A stretch of 64,000 nt of DNA from Wenzhouxiangellaceae bacterium (GTDB taxonomy: Bacteria > Pseudomonadota > Gammaproteobacteria > Xanthomonadales > Wenzhouxiangellaceae). Where the stretch lies: NCBI GenBank assembly GCA_028289455.1, contig JANQPN010000006.1, positions 1 to 64,000 of the forward strand. The letters run 5' to 3'. The notes under the pieces are model-generated. The model ran no database searches. It was not told where the DNA came from and saw only the letters and a program-made list of their open reading frames with translations. Shown here piece by piece: positions 46,929-57,178 of the stretch; position 1 is the stretch's first letter, and every line of letters begins with the position of its first letter. A program made the position numbers and the translations under genes.

Positions 46929-47636
46929 ATGAAAGATAAGGTTTTGGAAGAGATTGCCGGATTTATGGACGGAGAACTGCCGCGGGACCGCAGCCGTTTT
47001 GCGTTGCGCAGGCTGGCCCGGGACAGTGAATTAACCGGGCAGTGGCAGCGTATGCATATGGTTCGCAGTTATCTGCGGGATGGCGATGCCTGTCCGGTAC
47101 CGGACGGTTTTCTTACGGAAATCCAGCAGCACCTGGATGATCAGCCAATGCTGGAAGATAGTGGTGCCGGTCATATTACCGGTGTAAAACGCTGGATGCG
47201 GCCGCTGGTTTCGACAGCTGTCGCGGCATCTGTGGCAGTACTGGCACTGGTTGGCGTTAACCAGAACATGCTGGAGCAGCAGAGTTCTCAGGGACAACCA
47301 CTTGAGCAAACCGCCTTTAATGCGGGGGCAGCGCAAGATGGAGAGCAGGACTTCGTGGCGCGCTCCAGCATACTGGAGCAGCAGTTTACTGCACCGGTGG
47401 TGCCGGTGAACTTCAGTAACGATCCTCAGGCTACCCGACAACGCCTGAATGATTATCTGTTGCGGCATAACCAGCTGTCCGGCAACGGCGGGCGATTTGG
47501 TTTTGTTTCCTATATGCCATTGGTTTCCGGGGAAATTATCCGTGAACCGCTGGAGGTTGAGCAGGCCGATTCAGCCTTGAATCCCGTTGATTCACAGATA
47601 GTGCCTGCAACTGCCGCACAGGACAGCACTGATTGA
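46929..47636 (+). CDS. rseA: Anti-sigma-E factor RseA (MucA-like)
   Basis: This 235-residue inner-membrane protein binds and inhibits RpoE through its N-terminal domain (EEIAGFMDGELPRDRSRFALRRL, in part). One transmembrane segment is at about 95-112 (STAVAASVAVLALVGV). The C-terminal part is periplasmic and is cut by regulated proteolysis in stress. The start at 46929 begins the conserved MKDKVLEEI; an in-frame TTG at 46911 is possible. It lies 75 bases after rpoE. Confidence 0.85.
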   Translation: MKDKVLEEIAGFMDGELPRDRSRFALRRLARDSELTGQWQRMHMVRSYLRDGDACPVPDGFLTEIQQHLDDQPMLEDSGAGHITGVKRWMRPLVSTAVAASVAVLALVGVNQNMLEQQSSQGQPLEQTAFNAGAAQDGEQDFVARSSILEQQFTAPVVPVNFSNDPQATRQRLNDYLLRHNQLSGNGGRFGFVSYMPLVSGEIIREPLEVEQADSALNPVDSQIVPATAAQDSTD

Positions 47637-47654
47637 TGATCATCTTTGTATCCA

Positions 47655-48707
47655 ATGATGATTAAACGCCTGTCCAGCAGCTGTATGCTGCTTATGTGCG
47701 TAGCGACGGCTTGTCTGGCGCAGTCATCGGCCGATGATTCTGTTTCAATGGCCGGAGAGCAGACTCAGGAGCAGCAGCGTGATGAAGCCCGCCGCTGGCT
47801 GGAAAGGATGGCTCTGGCGATGGAGCATCTGAATTACCGGGGCACTTTTGTATACAGTCACAGTGGTCGGCTGCAGTCTCTTGCAGTAGTGCATTTGCGC
47901 AGTAGTAACGGGGTTCGTGAACGCCTGTATTCGCTGGATGGTGATACGCGTGAAGTCAGGAGAAACAATAATCTTGTGCACGCGGTTGCCCCGGAACAGG
48001 ATCACTACAGCCAGATGAATTACCGGCAGTTTACCCGCCTGCCCAACAGTCAGTTGCTCTATCAGAAAAGCCGTTACAGTTTCGGGCTTGGTGATAAACA
48101 TCGAATTGCCAGCCTGAAAGCGCAGCAGATTGTGATCGAACCAAAAGACGGATTCCGCTATGGCTATGAGTTGTGGCTGGAAGAGCGAACCGGTATGTTG
48201 CTGAAACAGGTCATGTTGGATGAAAAAGGCAAAGTGCTGGAAAAGCTGGTGTTTACCAACATAGAACTGGGCGCCGAAATAGACGATGAAGACCTGGTTG
48301 AATCATCAGCTGATCAATCCCCGGTGCCTGCCAAACTGCTGGCTAACGTCAACAGTCAGCCACGCTGGCGTCCTGCGCAGCTGCCCAGTGGTTTTGAGCT
48401 GCTGGCTCATCAGCAAAGTGAAGACGACACCGAGGCGCTTGAGCATTTGCTTTACAGCGATGGTCTGGCGCATGTTTCGGTATATCTTGAACCGCAGGAA
48501 ATCGCCACAGTAGATACTGAATACCCGGCTACCCGTTACGGTGTGGTGAATATCTATTCGCGCAGTATGAGCGGTATGCACATCACTGCCATGGGAGCAG
48601 TGCCGTATCGGACTTTGCACTTGATCGGCGGCTCAATGTACGACAGCAGTCATCTGCAGCCGGCAGGTCAGCAGCAACCAATAGACAGCGCGGCTTCCGG
48701 TCGATAA
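47655..48707 (+). CDS. rseB: Sigma-E regulatory protein RseB (MucB-like)
   Basis: This 350-residue periplasmic protein protects RseA from cleavage and senses mislocalised lipopolysaccharide. The signal peptide ends near CLAQS. The two-domain form is seen in ALAMEHLNYRGTFVYSHSG, in part, and a C-terminal domain from about 225 (PRWRPAQLPSGFELLAHQ, in part). The ATG at 47655 is used; an upstream TTG (47646) and a downstream ATG (47658) are alternatives. No strong ribosome site was seen. Confidence 0.85.
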   Translation: MMIKRLSSSCMLLMCVATACLAQSSADDSVSMAGEQTQEQQRDEARRWLERMALAMEHLNYRGTFVYSHSGRLQSLAVVHLRSSNGVRERLYSLDGDTREVRRNNNLVHAVAPEQDHYSQMNYRQFTRLPNSQLLYQKSRYSFGLGDKHRIASLKAQQIVIEPKDGFRYGYELWLEERTGMLLKQVMLDEKGKVLEKLVFTNIELGAEIDDEDLVESSADQSPVPAKLLANVNSQPRWRPAQLPSGFELLAHQQSEDDTEALEHLLYSDGLAHVSVYLEPQEIATVDTEYPATRYGVVNIYSRSMSGMHITAMGAVPYRTLHLIGGSMYDSSHLQPAGQQQPIDSAASGR

Positions 48708-48723
48708 TCAGCAGGTTTTCTGC

Positions 48724-49194
48724 ATGCTGACACAGACTGGTGTAGTAACTGATATACAGTTCGCTGATCAGTCTCAACCCATTCCTCAAGCCACTATCCA
48801 GGCGTTACCTGCTTCGGCCTGCGAACGTTGTCTGAATGGCGGTGGGTGTGGCGCTGGACTGTTTTCGCGATTATTGCGAATGCCGGCAACAGAATTGGTT
48901 TTACCGGCACCCGATGAGCTGCAGCTGGGTCAGCGTGTGTGGCTGGCTATTGATGAGCGGCAGCTGGTCAGACAGGCATGGTACTGGTACGGATTGCCGT
49001 CAGTTGGTTTCCTGCTGGGCGCAGCACTACCACAATGGCTGTGGCCGGCGGTTACTGCTGCAAAACAGCCGGGCCAGGATGCTCTGTCAATACTGTCCGG
49101 CGTATCGTTGATGATAATATCCTGGTTGCTTGCCAGAACCCTGCAGCGCCCGCAGATGCCGCGGATATTATTGAACTCGCCATGCACAGATTAA
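48724..49194 (+). CDS. rseC: RseC/MucC-like inner-membrane protein
   Basis: This 156-residue protein has the RseC form: an N-terminal Cys motif (CERCLNGGGCGAG), a soluble part, and two transmembrane helices (about 85-105 and 115-135). RseC has been linked to sigma-E control and to SoxR reduction. It is in its usual place between rseB and mucD. Confidence 0.85.
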   Translation: MLTQTGVVTDIQFADQSQPIPQATIQALPASACERCLNGGGCGAGLFSRLLRMPATELVLPAPDELQLGQRVWLAIDERQLVRQAWYWYGLPSVGFLLGAALPQWLWPAVTAAKQPGQDALSILSGVSLMIISWLLARTLQRPQMPRILLNSPCTD

Positions 49195-49313
49195 TCATAA
49201 TAAGGGTTTTTCAGTTACAGGCGGTTAAAAAGTTGCCAATTGTTACTGGGAAAAGCTTGAACCCTTTGAATAAAACTCCAATTTACTAAGCATAAATTTA
49301 TAGAGATTAGGAT

Positions 49314-50765
49314 ATGATGAATACTCTCGCGAGCACTCGCCATTTCATGCTGGCAACCATTGTGGTTACCGCAGCAATGTTTATCGGTGCTGATCAAGTC
49401 AAAGCGCAAACCAACCTGCCTGATTTTACCGGGCTGATCGATGAGGTTGCGCCGGCAGTCGTGAATATTGAGACCTTGACGTTTGGTACGCGGCAGCGCG
49501 ACAGACAGCGTGATGATGGTCAGCAACAGCCTAATCAGGACGATCTGCCTGATTTTTTCCGGCGTTTCTTTGATCCCCGTGGCGATGGCTTTCAGGGCGG
49601 TCAGCCGGACAGACGTTCAGGCGGGTCGGGTTTTATCATCAGTGATGACGGTTATATCGTCACCAACCATCATGTCATTGATCAGGCGGATGAGATTCTG
49701 GTGAGATTGGAAGACCGCAATGAATACTATGCCGAGCTGGTGGGTTCGGATGAGGCCAGCGATATAGCGCTGCTGAAAATTGAAGCCGATGATGAATTGC
49801 CGGTGTTGAGTTTTGGCGACAGTGATGAATTAAGCCGGGGCGAATGGGTAATCGCGATAGGCTCACCATTCAGTTTCGAGCAGACTGTTACCGCCGGTAT
49901 TGTCAGCGGTAAGGGCCGCACCAATGCCACCCAGCAATATGTACCTTTCATCCAGACCGATGTGGCGATTAACCGGGGTAATTCCGGTGGGCCGCTGCTG
50001 AATATGCAGGGTGAGGTGGTTGGAATCAATTCATGGATTTTGAGTTCCAGCGGCGGTTATATCGGCCTGTCGTTTTCAATACCAAGCATAGTGGCAAAAA
50101 ACTCCATCGATCAGCTGCGTGACAAAGGTTATGTTTCACGCGGTCTGCTGGGCGTAGGTATAGAAGAGGTATCCCGCGAAGAAGCTGAAGCTGTGGGCCT
50201 GGATAAGCCGCGTGGTGCGATGGTCAATCGGATTGAAGAAGGTGGAGCCGCTGAGGATGCGGGTATTGAAGTCGGCGATGTGATTATTGAATTTGATGGT
50301 CATCCAATCGTTGTATTTAATGATCTGCCGCCTCTGGTTGGGATAACTCCCCCAGGCAGCGAGGTAGAGATCCGTCTGATCCGCTGGGGCGATGAAATGA
50401 CGGTCACAGCGACAATAACCGAATTAACCCAGGATGCACTGGCCGGCATAGATACCGGCAATAACGAAACTGCCCAGTCCAATCAGTTGGGGCTGGCTGT
50501 CGACAGCATAGATGATGAACTGCGCAATCGCCTGGGTAACCCTGAAGGCGGCGTGGTGATCACCGACGTGGAAAGTGATTCGGCCTACCGGGCGGGATTA
50601 CGCAGAGGTGATGTGATCCTGATGATCAACAATCAGGATGTAGGCAGCATCCGCGAGTTCCGGAATATTGTAGAAGATCTGGAATCCGGGAAGTCGGTGG
50701 TTCTGCTGGTGTTCAGAGATGGTGCCAGCACTTTCCGCGCGTATACGCCGGAGACCGCGGACTAA
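49314..50765 (+). CDS. mucD: Periplasmic serine protease MucD (DegQ/DegP-like)
   Basis: This 483-residue Do-family protease has a signal peptide (cut near KAQ), a trypsin-like domain with His in VTNHHVI, Asp in SDIALLKI and Ser in GNSGGPL, and two PDZ domains (about 275-360 and 390-480). It degrades misfolded envelope proteins and dampens the sigma-E response. ATG codons at 49314 and 49317 are both possible; AGGA at 49309-49312 suits the second better. Two hairpins follow it. Confidence 0.95.
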   Translation: MMNTLASTRHFMLATIVVTAAMFIGADQVKAQTNLPDFTGLIDEVAPAVVNIETLTFGTRQRDRQRDDGQQQPNQDDLPDFFRRFFDPRGDGFQGGQPDRRSGGSGFIISDDGYIVTNHHVIDQADEILVRLEDRNEYYAELVGSDEASDIALLKIEADDELPVLSFGDSDELSRGEWVIAIGSPFSFEQTVTAGIVSGKGRTNATQQYVPFIQTDVAINRGNSGGPLLNMQGEVVGINSWILSSSGGYIGLSFSIPSIVAKNSIDQLRDKGYVSRGLLGVGIEEVSREEAEAVGLDKPRGAMVNRIEEGGAAEDAGIEVGDVIIEFDGHPIVVFNDLPPLVGITPPGSEVEIRLIRWGDEMTVTATITELTQDALAGIDTGNNETAQSNQLGLAVDSIDDELRNRLGNPEGGVVITDVESDSAYRAGLRRGDVILMINNQDVGSIREFRNIVEDLESGKSVVLLVFRDGASTFRAYTPETAD

Positions 50766-50779
50766 GAATTAGCATTCCG

Positions 50780-50801
50780 CCCGATTACTCAGGTAATCGG
50801 G
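50780..50801 (+). terminator. Terminator after mucD
   Basis: CCCGATTAC and GTAATCGGG form a perfect 9-base-pair stem with a TCAG loop, followed by TTATAAT. It lies 14 bases after the mucD stop. Confidence 0.6.
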
Positions 50802-50815
50802 TTATAATAGGCATG

Positions 50816-50842
50816 CGCCAGCCAGATTAGCTCTGGCTGGCG
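50816..50842 (+). terminator. Second hairpin before lepA
   Basis: CGCCAGCCAGA and TCTGGCTGGCG form a perfect 11-base-pair stem with a TTAGC loop, followed by TTTGTCATT. It ends 14 bases before the lepA start, so it could also affect lepA translation. Confidence 0.55.
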
Positions 50843-50856
50843 TTTGTCATTAATGA

Positions 50857-52662
50857 ATGAGTAAGATGACCGTCAATATCCGAAATTTTTCCATTATTGC
50901 GCACGTGGACCATGGTAAATCTACCCTGGCGGACCGGTTTATCCAGTTCTGCGGTGGTCTCAGCGAGCGGGAAATGGCTGAACAGGTACTGGACAGCATG
51001 GATATTGAGCGCGAACGCGGTATTACCATTAAATCGCAGAGCGTAACGCTGGACTACCAGGCTAAAGATGGTCAGGTTTATCAGTTGAATTTTATTGATA
51101 CACCGGGGCATGTAGACTTTTCCTATGAGGTTTCGCGTTCTCTGGCTGCTTGTGAAGGCGCCTTGCTGGTGGTGGATGCAGCCCAGGGTGTGGAAGCGCA
51201 AAGTGTTGCCAATTGCTATACCGCTGTTGAGCAGGGGCTGGAAGTGGTGCCGGTTATCAACAAGGTGGATCTGCCTTCAGCAGAGCCCGACCGCGTTCGT
51301 GATGAAATTGAAAATGTTATTGGTATTGAGGCGCATGATGCACTGGAAGTGAGCGCCAAAACCGGCCTGGGTATCAATCAGGTACTGGAAACCATCGTAC
51401 AGCGAATCCCTCCGCCTGCCAGTAACCATGACAAGCCGTTGCGCGCACTGATTATTGATTCCTGGTTTGATAACTACCTGGGTGTTGTGTCACTGATCAG
51501 AGTGGTTGATGGCCGGGTATCCAAGGGCGACAAGATTATGGTGATGTCCAGCGGTGACACTCATCAGGTTGATCAGGTCGGTGTTTTTACGCCCAAACGG
51601 GAAGTTCGCGATACCCTGCAAACCGGCGAAGTAGGATTTCTGGTAGCTAGTGTTAAAGACGTGCACGGCGCCCCGGTTGGCGATACGCTGACGCTGGCTA
51701 AAAACGGCGCAGAAGAACCACTGCCCGGTTTCCAGACCATGCAGCCCAGGGTTTTTGCCGGTCTGTTTCCGGTTGCCAGCGATGACTATCCGGACTTGCG
51801 TGACGCATTGCAGAAGCTTCAGTTAAACGATGCAGCATTAAATTATGAACCGGAAACCTCTGAAGCATTGGGGTTTGGCTTTCGCTGTGGTTTCCTGGGT
51901 ATGCTGCACATGGAAATCGTGCAGGAGCGGCTTGAGCGTGAATACGATATCGAGCTGGTAACCACCGCGCCTACGGTGGTTTATGAAGTGGAACAAACTG
52001 ATGGCACTGTTGAAACGCTGGAAAATCCTGCAGCATTACCGCCGGTCAATAAAATTGCCGAAATTCGGGAGCCGATCATCACTGCCAATATTCTGCTGCC
52101 GCAGGATTATATTGGTGCGGTGATTAAGCTGTGCGAGGAAAAGCGCGGCCGGCAGCAGCAGATGCGTTATCTGGGACAGCAGGTATCAATTACCTATGAG
52201 CTGCCTATGAGCGAGGTGGTGTTGGACTTTTTCGACCGGTTGAAATCCGTCAGCCGTGGCTACGCTTCTTTCGATTATCATCTGGATCGATTTGAAGCCG
52301 GGCCGTTTGTACGGGTTGATATTTTGATAAACGGTGAGAAAGTTGATGCATTATCGTTGATTGTGCACCGTTCCGTGGCCGATAAAAGAGGCCGTGAAAT
52401 GGCTGAGAAAATGCGTGAGCTGATTCCCCGGCAAATGTTTGAGGTCGCCATACAGGCAGCCATCGGCAGTCATGTGATTGCCCGTACCAATGTGAGGGCG
52501 TTGCGTAAAAATGTAACGGCCAAATGTTATGGCGGTGATGCTACCCGAAAACGTAAATTGCTGGAAAAGCAAAAAGAAGGCAAAAAACGAATGAAGCAGG
52601 TTGGCCGGGTGGAAATTCCACAGGAAGCTTTTTTGGCGGTATTGCAATCCGACCAAAAATAA
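50857..52662 (+). CDS. lepA: Elongation factor 4, LepA
   Basis: This 601-residue ribosome-associated GTPase has G1 [10 protein letters not shown]3 DTPGH, and G4 NKVDLP, then the EF-G-like domains and the LepA-specific C-terminal domain ([20 protein letters not shown], in part). It affects ribosome assembly and translation fidelity under stress. It is in its usual position before lepB. No strong ribosome site precedes the ATG. Confidence 0.97.
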   Translation: MSKMTVNIRNFSIIAHVDHGKSTLADRFIQFCGGLSEREMAEQVLDSMDIERERGITIKSQSVTLDYQAKDGQVYQLNFIDTPGHVDFSYEVSRSLAACEGALLVVDAAQGVEAQSVANCYTAVEQGLEVVPVINKVDLPSAEPDRVRDEIENVIGIEAHDALEVSAKTGLGINQVLETIVQRIPPPASNHDKPLRALIIDSWFDNYLGVVSLIRVVDGRVSKGDKIMVMSSGDTHQVDQVGVFTPKREVRDTLQTGEVGFLVASVKDVHGAPVGDTLTLAKNGAEEPLPGFQTMQPRVFAGLFPVASDDYPDLRDALQKLQLNDAALNYEPETSEALGFGFRCGFLGMLHMEIVQERLEREYDIELVTTAPTVVYEVEQTDGTVETLENPAALPPVNKIAEIREPIITANILLPQDYIGAVIKLCEEKRGRQQQMRYLGQQVSITYELPMSEVVLDFFDRLKSVSRGYASFDYHLDRFEAGPFVRVDILINGEKVDALSLIVHRSVADKRGREMAEKMRELIPRQMFEVAIQAAIGSHVIARTNVRALRKNVTAKCYGGDATRKRKLLEKQKEGKKRMKQVGRVEIPQEAFLAVLQSDQK

Positions 52663-52699
52663 AGATGGCCAATCGCTGTTACAAATAAGGAAACAATGA

Positions 52700-53500
52700 G
52701 TGTATTTTGACTTTACTCTAATTTTGACCCTGCTGGTGTTGTTCACACTGGTATTGTGGTTGGTGGCGCGCTTTGTGCTGCGGCCGAAAATCAGGCAGCT
52801 GGCTGCTGACGGCGTCAGTGAACCACCGCGCAGTATGCGCGTTATTGAATATATCGGTTCTTTTTTCCCGGTATTGCTGCTGGTCTGGCTGCTGCGGTCA
52901 TTCTTTTTTGAGCCATTCCGGATTCCGTCAGGCTCAATGATACCCACATTGCTGGTTGGCGATTACATTGTGGTGAATAAATTTGCCTACGGCGTCAGGT
53001 GGCCGGTATTGAATCTTAAGTTCATGGATACCGGTTTGCCGGAGCGGGGAGATGTGGTGGTATTCCGTTATCCGGTGGACGAGCGGTTGAACTATATCAA
53101 ACGGCTGATCGGGCTTCCCGGTGACCGGATTACCTACCGTAACAAGCAGCTGTATATCAACGGTGAGCATATGCCGTTGGAGCCGATCGGGTTTTATGAG
53201 CAGCCGGGTAACCGGGCACCTCATGCACTGCAGCCGGAACAGTTTCTGGAAGACCTGGATGGGGTGGAACATGATATTCTGCTGCGTCCTCAACGCCGCG
53301 CCAGTGCAGAAGAATCCTGGGTTGTGCCGGAAGGGCATTATTTTGTAATGGGTGACAACCGTGACAACAGTCAGGACAGCAGAGTCTGGAAATTTGTACC
53401 GGAAGAAAACCTGGTAGGGCGGGCGGAACGAATCTGGTGGCATTGGGACTGCAGCCATGGTTGTGTGGATTTTGGACGCCTGGGTACTAAAATCGATTAG
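52700..53500 (+). CDS. lepB: Signal peptidase I, GTG start
   Basis: This 266-residue inner-membrane protease cuts signal peptides from exported proteins. Two transmembrane segments lie at about 1-22 and 55-75. The catalytic Ser is in PSGSMIPTL and the Lys in YIKRLIGLPGD. GDNRDNSQDSR is the conserved box E. The GTG at 52700 follows AAGGAA (52687-52692) at seven bases. An ATG four bases upstream (52696) starts a four-codon frame that is out of phase and ends at once. Confidence 0.95.
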   Translation: MYFDFTLILTLLVLFTLVLWLVARFVLRPKIRQLAADGVSEPPRSMRVIEYIGSFFPVLLLVWLLRSFFFEPFRIPSGSMIPTLLVGDYIVVNKFAYGVRWPVLNLKFMDTGLPERGDVVVFRYPVDERLNYIKRLIGLPGDRITYRNKQLYINGEHMPLEPIGFYEQPGNRAPHALQPEQFLEDLDGVEHDILLRPQRRASAEESWVVPEGHYFVMGDNRDNSQDSRVWKFVPEENLVGRAERIWWHWDCSHGCVDFGRLGTKID

Positions 53501-53604
53501 TGGATTAACCCTGTTCAGTGATGAAACAGCAGGCTTGACCACGACTTGTTGAGCACTTTAGCTTAAACTTGCATTCAGTCAGGTTTAAACAGGTTGGAGG
53601 ATGC

Positions 53605-53988
53605 ATGAATAAAATTCCAACAGCACAACGCGGTATGACCTTTATAGGGTTTATCTTTATATTGGCATTCCTGCTGGTATTGGTATACATCGGCTTCAAG
53701 CTGGTACCGCATTACATCAATTACTATTCTGTAAGAACTTCCATGGCTTCAGTAGCCGAGGAAAGCAAAGGGCAGCCCATGACAGTGGGGATTGCGCGTG
53801 TACGTCTGGTACAGAAGCTCGACATCAACTTCATCAATAACATCAAACCTGAGCATATCAAGATGTCACGGGCACCTACCGGCGGGCTATTGATGACGGT
53901 TGATTATGAAGTGCGCGAAAGCATGGTCGGTAACCTGGATGCAGTGATGCGCTTCAAGCATTCGGTGACCCTGAGTAACTCCCGCTGA
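53605..53988 (+). CDS. DUF4845 membrane protein
   Basis: This 127-residue protein has a pilin-like opening (RGMTFIGFIFILAFLLVLVY, one membrane helix) and a soluble periplasmic part with VDYEVRE. It is the DUF4845 protein found between lepB and rnc in many gammaproteobacteria; its role is unknown. GGAGG lies five bases before the start at 53605. Confidence 0.85.
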   Translation: MNKIPTAQRGMTFIGFIFILAFLLVLVYIGFKLVPHYINYYSVRTSMASVAEESKGQPMTVGIARVRLVQKLDINFINNIKPEHIKMSRAPTGGLLMTVDYEVRESMVGNLDAVMRFKHSVTLSNSR

Positions 53989-54029
53989 CCAGGCTGTTCA
54001 GGGCCCGGCTTATCCATGAATTATGAGCA

Positions 54030-54764
54030 ATGGATAGCAACCGCCAGCTGGCTGTAAGCCAATTGCAGGCTGCACTTGGCTATATGTTTAAAGAGCATGC
54101 CTGGCTGGAACTGGCGCTTACCCACAGCAGTGTGGGGGGGCGGGACAACGAACGTCTCGAGTTTCTTGGCGACAGTGTGCTTGGGTTCGTTATTTCCGAG
54201 CAGTTGTACAAACAGTTTCCCAACGAAGATGAAGGTGCGCTGACACGCTTGCGTGCCCGCCTGGTGCGTGGTCAGACACTGGGTGAACTGGCAGCGGAAA
54301 TGCAGCTTGGTAATTGTCTGTTACTGGGCAGCGGCGAGCGAAAAACCGGTGGTTCACAGCGTAAATCCATTTTAGCCAATGCCCTGGAAGCAGTATTGGG
54401 GGCGATTTTGCTGGATGGGGGGTTTAATGCCGTGCGTGAATCCATTTTGAACATTTTCAAGTCGAGATTGAATCAGATGCCGCCGGCAGCATCATTGAAG
54501 GATGCTAAGACCAGGCTGCAGGAATACCTGCAGGCTCGCGGGCACCGGTTGCCTGAATATGAACTGGTGAAAAAAGCCGGCCCGGACCATGCGCGCGTAT
54601 TTACCGTCAGGTGTCAGGTATCCGGTAGAAAACTGCAGCAGGGGGATGCTGAAGATGCACACCAGGTTTTACAATCGGTCGCCAGCGCCAGTAACCGGCG
54701 TCAGGCCGAACAACAGGCAGCAGCCGATATTCTGCGTCAGTTGGATCCACAAAATGATCACTGA
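54030..54764 (+). CDS. rnc: Ribonuclease III
   Basis: This 244-residue endonuclease cuts double-stranded RNA, including rRNA precursors. The signature NERLEFLGDSVLG carries the metal-binding Glu and Asp, with further acidic ligands near ANALEAVLGAILLDGG. The C-terminal double-stranded RNA-binding domain follows (about 155-240: DAKTRLQEYLQARGHRLPEYE, in part). Its stop lies inside the era gene. Confidence 0.95.
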   Translation: MDSNRQLAVSQLQAALGYMFKEHAWLELALTHSSVGGRDNERLEFLGDSVLGFVISEQLYKQFPNEDEGALTRLRARLVRGQTLGELAAEMQLGNCLLLGSGERKTGGSQRKSILANALEAVLGAILLDGGFNAVRESILNIFKSRLNQMPPAASLKDAKTRLQEYLQARGHRLPEYELVKKAGPDHARVFTVRCQVSGRKLQQGDAEDAHQVLQSVASASNRRQAEQQAAADILRQLDPQNDH

Positions 54765-55656
54765 AACCGAGACATTTCACTCAGGCTTTGTGGCACTGGT
54801 AGGCAGGCCCAATGTGGGCAAATCAACACTGCTGAATCGACTGGTCGGTCAGAAAATCAGTATTGTTACGCACAAGCCGCAAACCACCCGCCAGCGTATC
54901 AATGGCATCGTAACCACTGATAATGCTCAAGTGGTATTCATTGATACCCCGGGGATTCATGTGGCCGGTGGCAAATTGCTCAATCAAAGCATGAACCGGG
55001 CTGCGCAGGAGGCACTGGATGATGCTGATGTGATCGTGCAGATGGTTATTGCCGGGCAGTGGCGGCCTCTGGATGAGCAGGTACAGCAACAGATTCAGGC
55101 AAGTGGCCGACCGGCTTTACTGGTGGTTAATAAAATTGATCAGGTAAAACAGCGGCAGGAACTTCTGCCGTGGCTGGAGGAGCATGTGGATGCCGGGCTG
55201 TGGCGCAAGGTGCTGCTGGTCAGCGCACGTAACGGCAGTGGCGTTGATGACCTGATGGTAAGCCTGGGGGAGTTGCTGCCTGCCGGGCCGCCCCTATATC
55301 CCGAAGAACAGGTCAGTGACCGCAACCTTCGGTTTATGGCCGCTGAGCTGATCCGTGAACAGCTGTTACGTTATCTGCACAAGGAATTGCCTTATGGAGT
55401 GCATGTGCAGATAGAACGCTTCGACGAGCAGACCAAGCCGCTGGAAATCGATGCGGTTATCTGGGTGGAACGGGCCAGTCATAAAGGTATGGTCATCGGC
55501 AAACAGGGCGCCATGCTAAAACAAATCGGTAAAGCTTCCAGGTTGCAGCTGAACCGGCTGATCGGCCGTCCGGTGCATTTGTCCTTATGGGTCAGCGTGC
55601 GCCCGGGCTGGCAGAGCAATCCCCAGACATTACGCGACTCAGGCTTTATCGACTAA
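54754..55656 (+). CDS. era: GTPase Era
   Basis: This 300-residue GTPase supports 16S rRNA maturation and 30S assembly. G1 is GRPNVGKST, G3 DTPGIH, and G4 NKID. The C-terminal KH domain has the VIGKQGAMLKQIG motif. The start at 54754 overlaps the end of rnc by 11 bases, as is common, implying coupled translation. Confidence 0.95.
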   Translation: MITETETFHSGFVALVGRPNVGKSTLLNRLVGQKISIVTHKPQTTRQRINGIVTTDNAQVVFIDTPGIHVAGGKLLNQSMNRAAQEALDDADVIVQMVIAGQWRPLDEQVQQQIQASGRPALLVVNKIDQVKQRQELLPWLEEHVDAGLWRKVLLVSARNGSGVDDLMVSLGELLPAGPPLYPEEQVSDRNLRFMAAELIREQLLRYLHKELPYGVHVQIERFDEQTKPLEIDAVIWVERASHKGMVIGKQGAMLKQIGKASRLQLNRLIGRPVHLSLWVSVRPGWQSNPQTLRDSGFID

Positions 55657-55665
55657 GCATCTTCC

Positions 55666-56358
55666 ATGCCTGCAGCAGGGTCACATCTGGGAGTGTTACT
55701 GCACCGCCGCAACTGGCGCGAAAGCAGCGCAATCATAGACGTCCTCACGCCTGATCACGGGCGCATAAGCCTGGTGGTTAAAGGTTACCGCTCACGTAAG
55801 ACCATGAGCGGTTTACTTGAGCCGTTCCGGGAACTGCAGCTGAGTTGGGCCGGACGTGGTGAAATGTATACATTGACGCAACTGGAGCTGGCGGGTAAGC
55901 AATGGCCATTGACCGGGCAGCAGTTGTTTTGCGGTTTGTACGTCAATGAATTGTTATGGCGCATGTTGCCGAAGCACGATGCCCATGCTGATGTTTATCA
56001 GCTTTACCTCGACAGCTTATCAGCCTTGACGGCACCGGGCTGTCACCTTGCCAAGACCTTGCGAATTTTTGAAAAACGCCTGCTGGTGCTGCTTGGCTTC
56101 GGCCTGGTCTTGAATGTTGAAGATGATCAGCAGACCCTGGTCGAGGCAAACGGCAGGTATATCTATAACCCTGATTGCGGCGTACAGCGCAGCCGGTCAG
56201 CGCAGGCTATGGCCGGTTCGAGTCTGCTGGCACTGCACCATGAAGTGTTCGATAAGCCGGGGCAGCTGGCTGACGCCAGACGCCTGCTGCGAGGTGTAAT
56301 TCAGCATCATCTGGGCGGTGTCACACTGAACAGTCATCAATTACTTAAAAAACATTGA
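55666..56358 (+). CDS. recO: DNA repair protein RecO
   Basis: This 230-residue protein loads RecA onto single-stranded DNA with RecR. The N-terminal OB-fold (LLHRRNWRESSAIIDVLTPDHG, in part; VVKGYRS) and the helical C-terminal domain are present. The position between era and pdxJ is usual. Confidence 0.9.
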   Translation: MPAAGSHLGVLLHRRNWRESSAIIDVLTPDHGRISLVVKGYRSRKTMSGLLEPFRELQLSWAGRGEMYTLTQLELAGKQWPLTGQQLFCGLYVNELLWRMLPKHDAHADVYQLYLDSLSALTAPGCHLAKTLRIFEKRLLVLLGFGLVLNVEDDQQTLVEANGRYIYNPDCGVQRSRSAQAMAGSSLLALHHEVFDKPGQLADARRLLRGVIQHHLGGVTLNSHQLLKKH

Positions 56359-56440
56359 ATCACTGTATGAACTACGGGTTGTCATCACTCATCAGTGTGT
56401 ATAACGTAAACATCTGAGTCTACTACGGCAGTTATCTGAA

Positions 56441-57169
56441 ATGTCCAAACGAATCCGCCTCGGCGTAAATATTGATCATGTGGCTACAGTGCGGCAGGCA
56501 CGCGGGGTGAGCTACCCCAGTGTTGTGCATGCCGGTCATATTGCTGAATTATCCGGCGCAGATCTTATTACCGTGCATCTGCGCGAGGATCGCCGGCATA
56601 TCCAGGATACCGATGTCCGGGCGCTGCGCGAATCTCTGCAGGTGCCCTTAAATCTGGAAATGGCATTGACCGATGAGATGCTGGATATCGTGCTTAAAGT
56701 TAAACCGGACTGGGCCTGCCTGGTGCCGGAAAAGCGTGAAGAACTGACCACTGAAGGAGGGCTTGATGTGGTTGCTCAACTGCAGCGTGTCCAGGATTTC
56801 TGCCGGACACTGAGGCAGGCAGATATAAAAGTGTCGTTGTTTGTAGACCCGGACAGTGAGCAAATCCAAGCCAGTGGCGCCAGCGGTGCGAATGCAGTCG
56901 AGTTACATACCGGTACCTACGCCAATCAGGTTAAACAGGCTCAGCAGGATGAACTTCAGCGGTTATCACTGGCCAGTAGTCAGGCTGCGGGACTTGGCCT
57001 GCAGGTACATGCGGGGCATGGACTGACCCGTCACAATGTGTTGCCGATTGCCCAGCTTGAAGCGGTTGAGGAATTGAATATAGGCCATTCATTGATAGCC
57101 GATGCGGTTTTTCTGGGTCTGGCTGAATCAGTTGCCGGGATGCGCCGGCTACTGGATCAGGTACGCTAG
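56441..57169 (+). CDS. pdxJ: Pyridoxine 5'-phosphate synthase PdxJ
   Basis: This 242-residue TIM-barrel enzyme joins 3-amino-2-oxopropyl phosphate and deoxyxylulose 5-phosphate to make pyridoxine 5'-phosphate. Motifs are RLGVNIDHVATVRQARG, in part, HLREDRRHIQD, VPEKREELTTEGGLD and HAGHGL. No acpS gene follows, although acpS often comes next in relatives. Confidence 0.95.
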   Translation: MSKRIRLGVNIDHVATVRQARGVSYPSVVHAGHIAELSGADLITVHLREDRRHIQDTDVRALRESLQVPLNLEMALTDEMLDIVLKVKPDWACLVPEKREELTTEGGLDVVAQLQRVQDFCRTLRQADIKVSLFVDPDSEQIQASGASGANAVELHTGTYANQVKQAQQDELQRLSLASSQAAGLGLQVHAGHGLTRHNVLPIAQLEAVEELNIGHSLIADAVFLGLAESVAGMRRLLDQVR

Positions 57170-57178
57170 GGGCAATAC

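Noticed and set aside
52351..52947. A 198-codon minus-strand frame crossing the lepA-lepB junction
   Set aside because: It overlaps two certain genes and has no motif or start signal.
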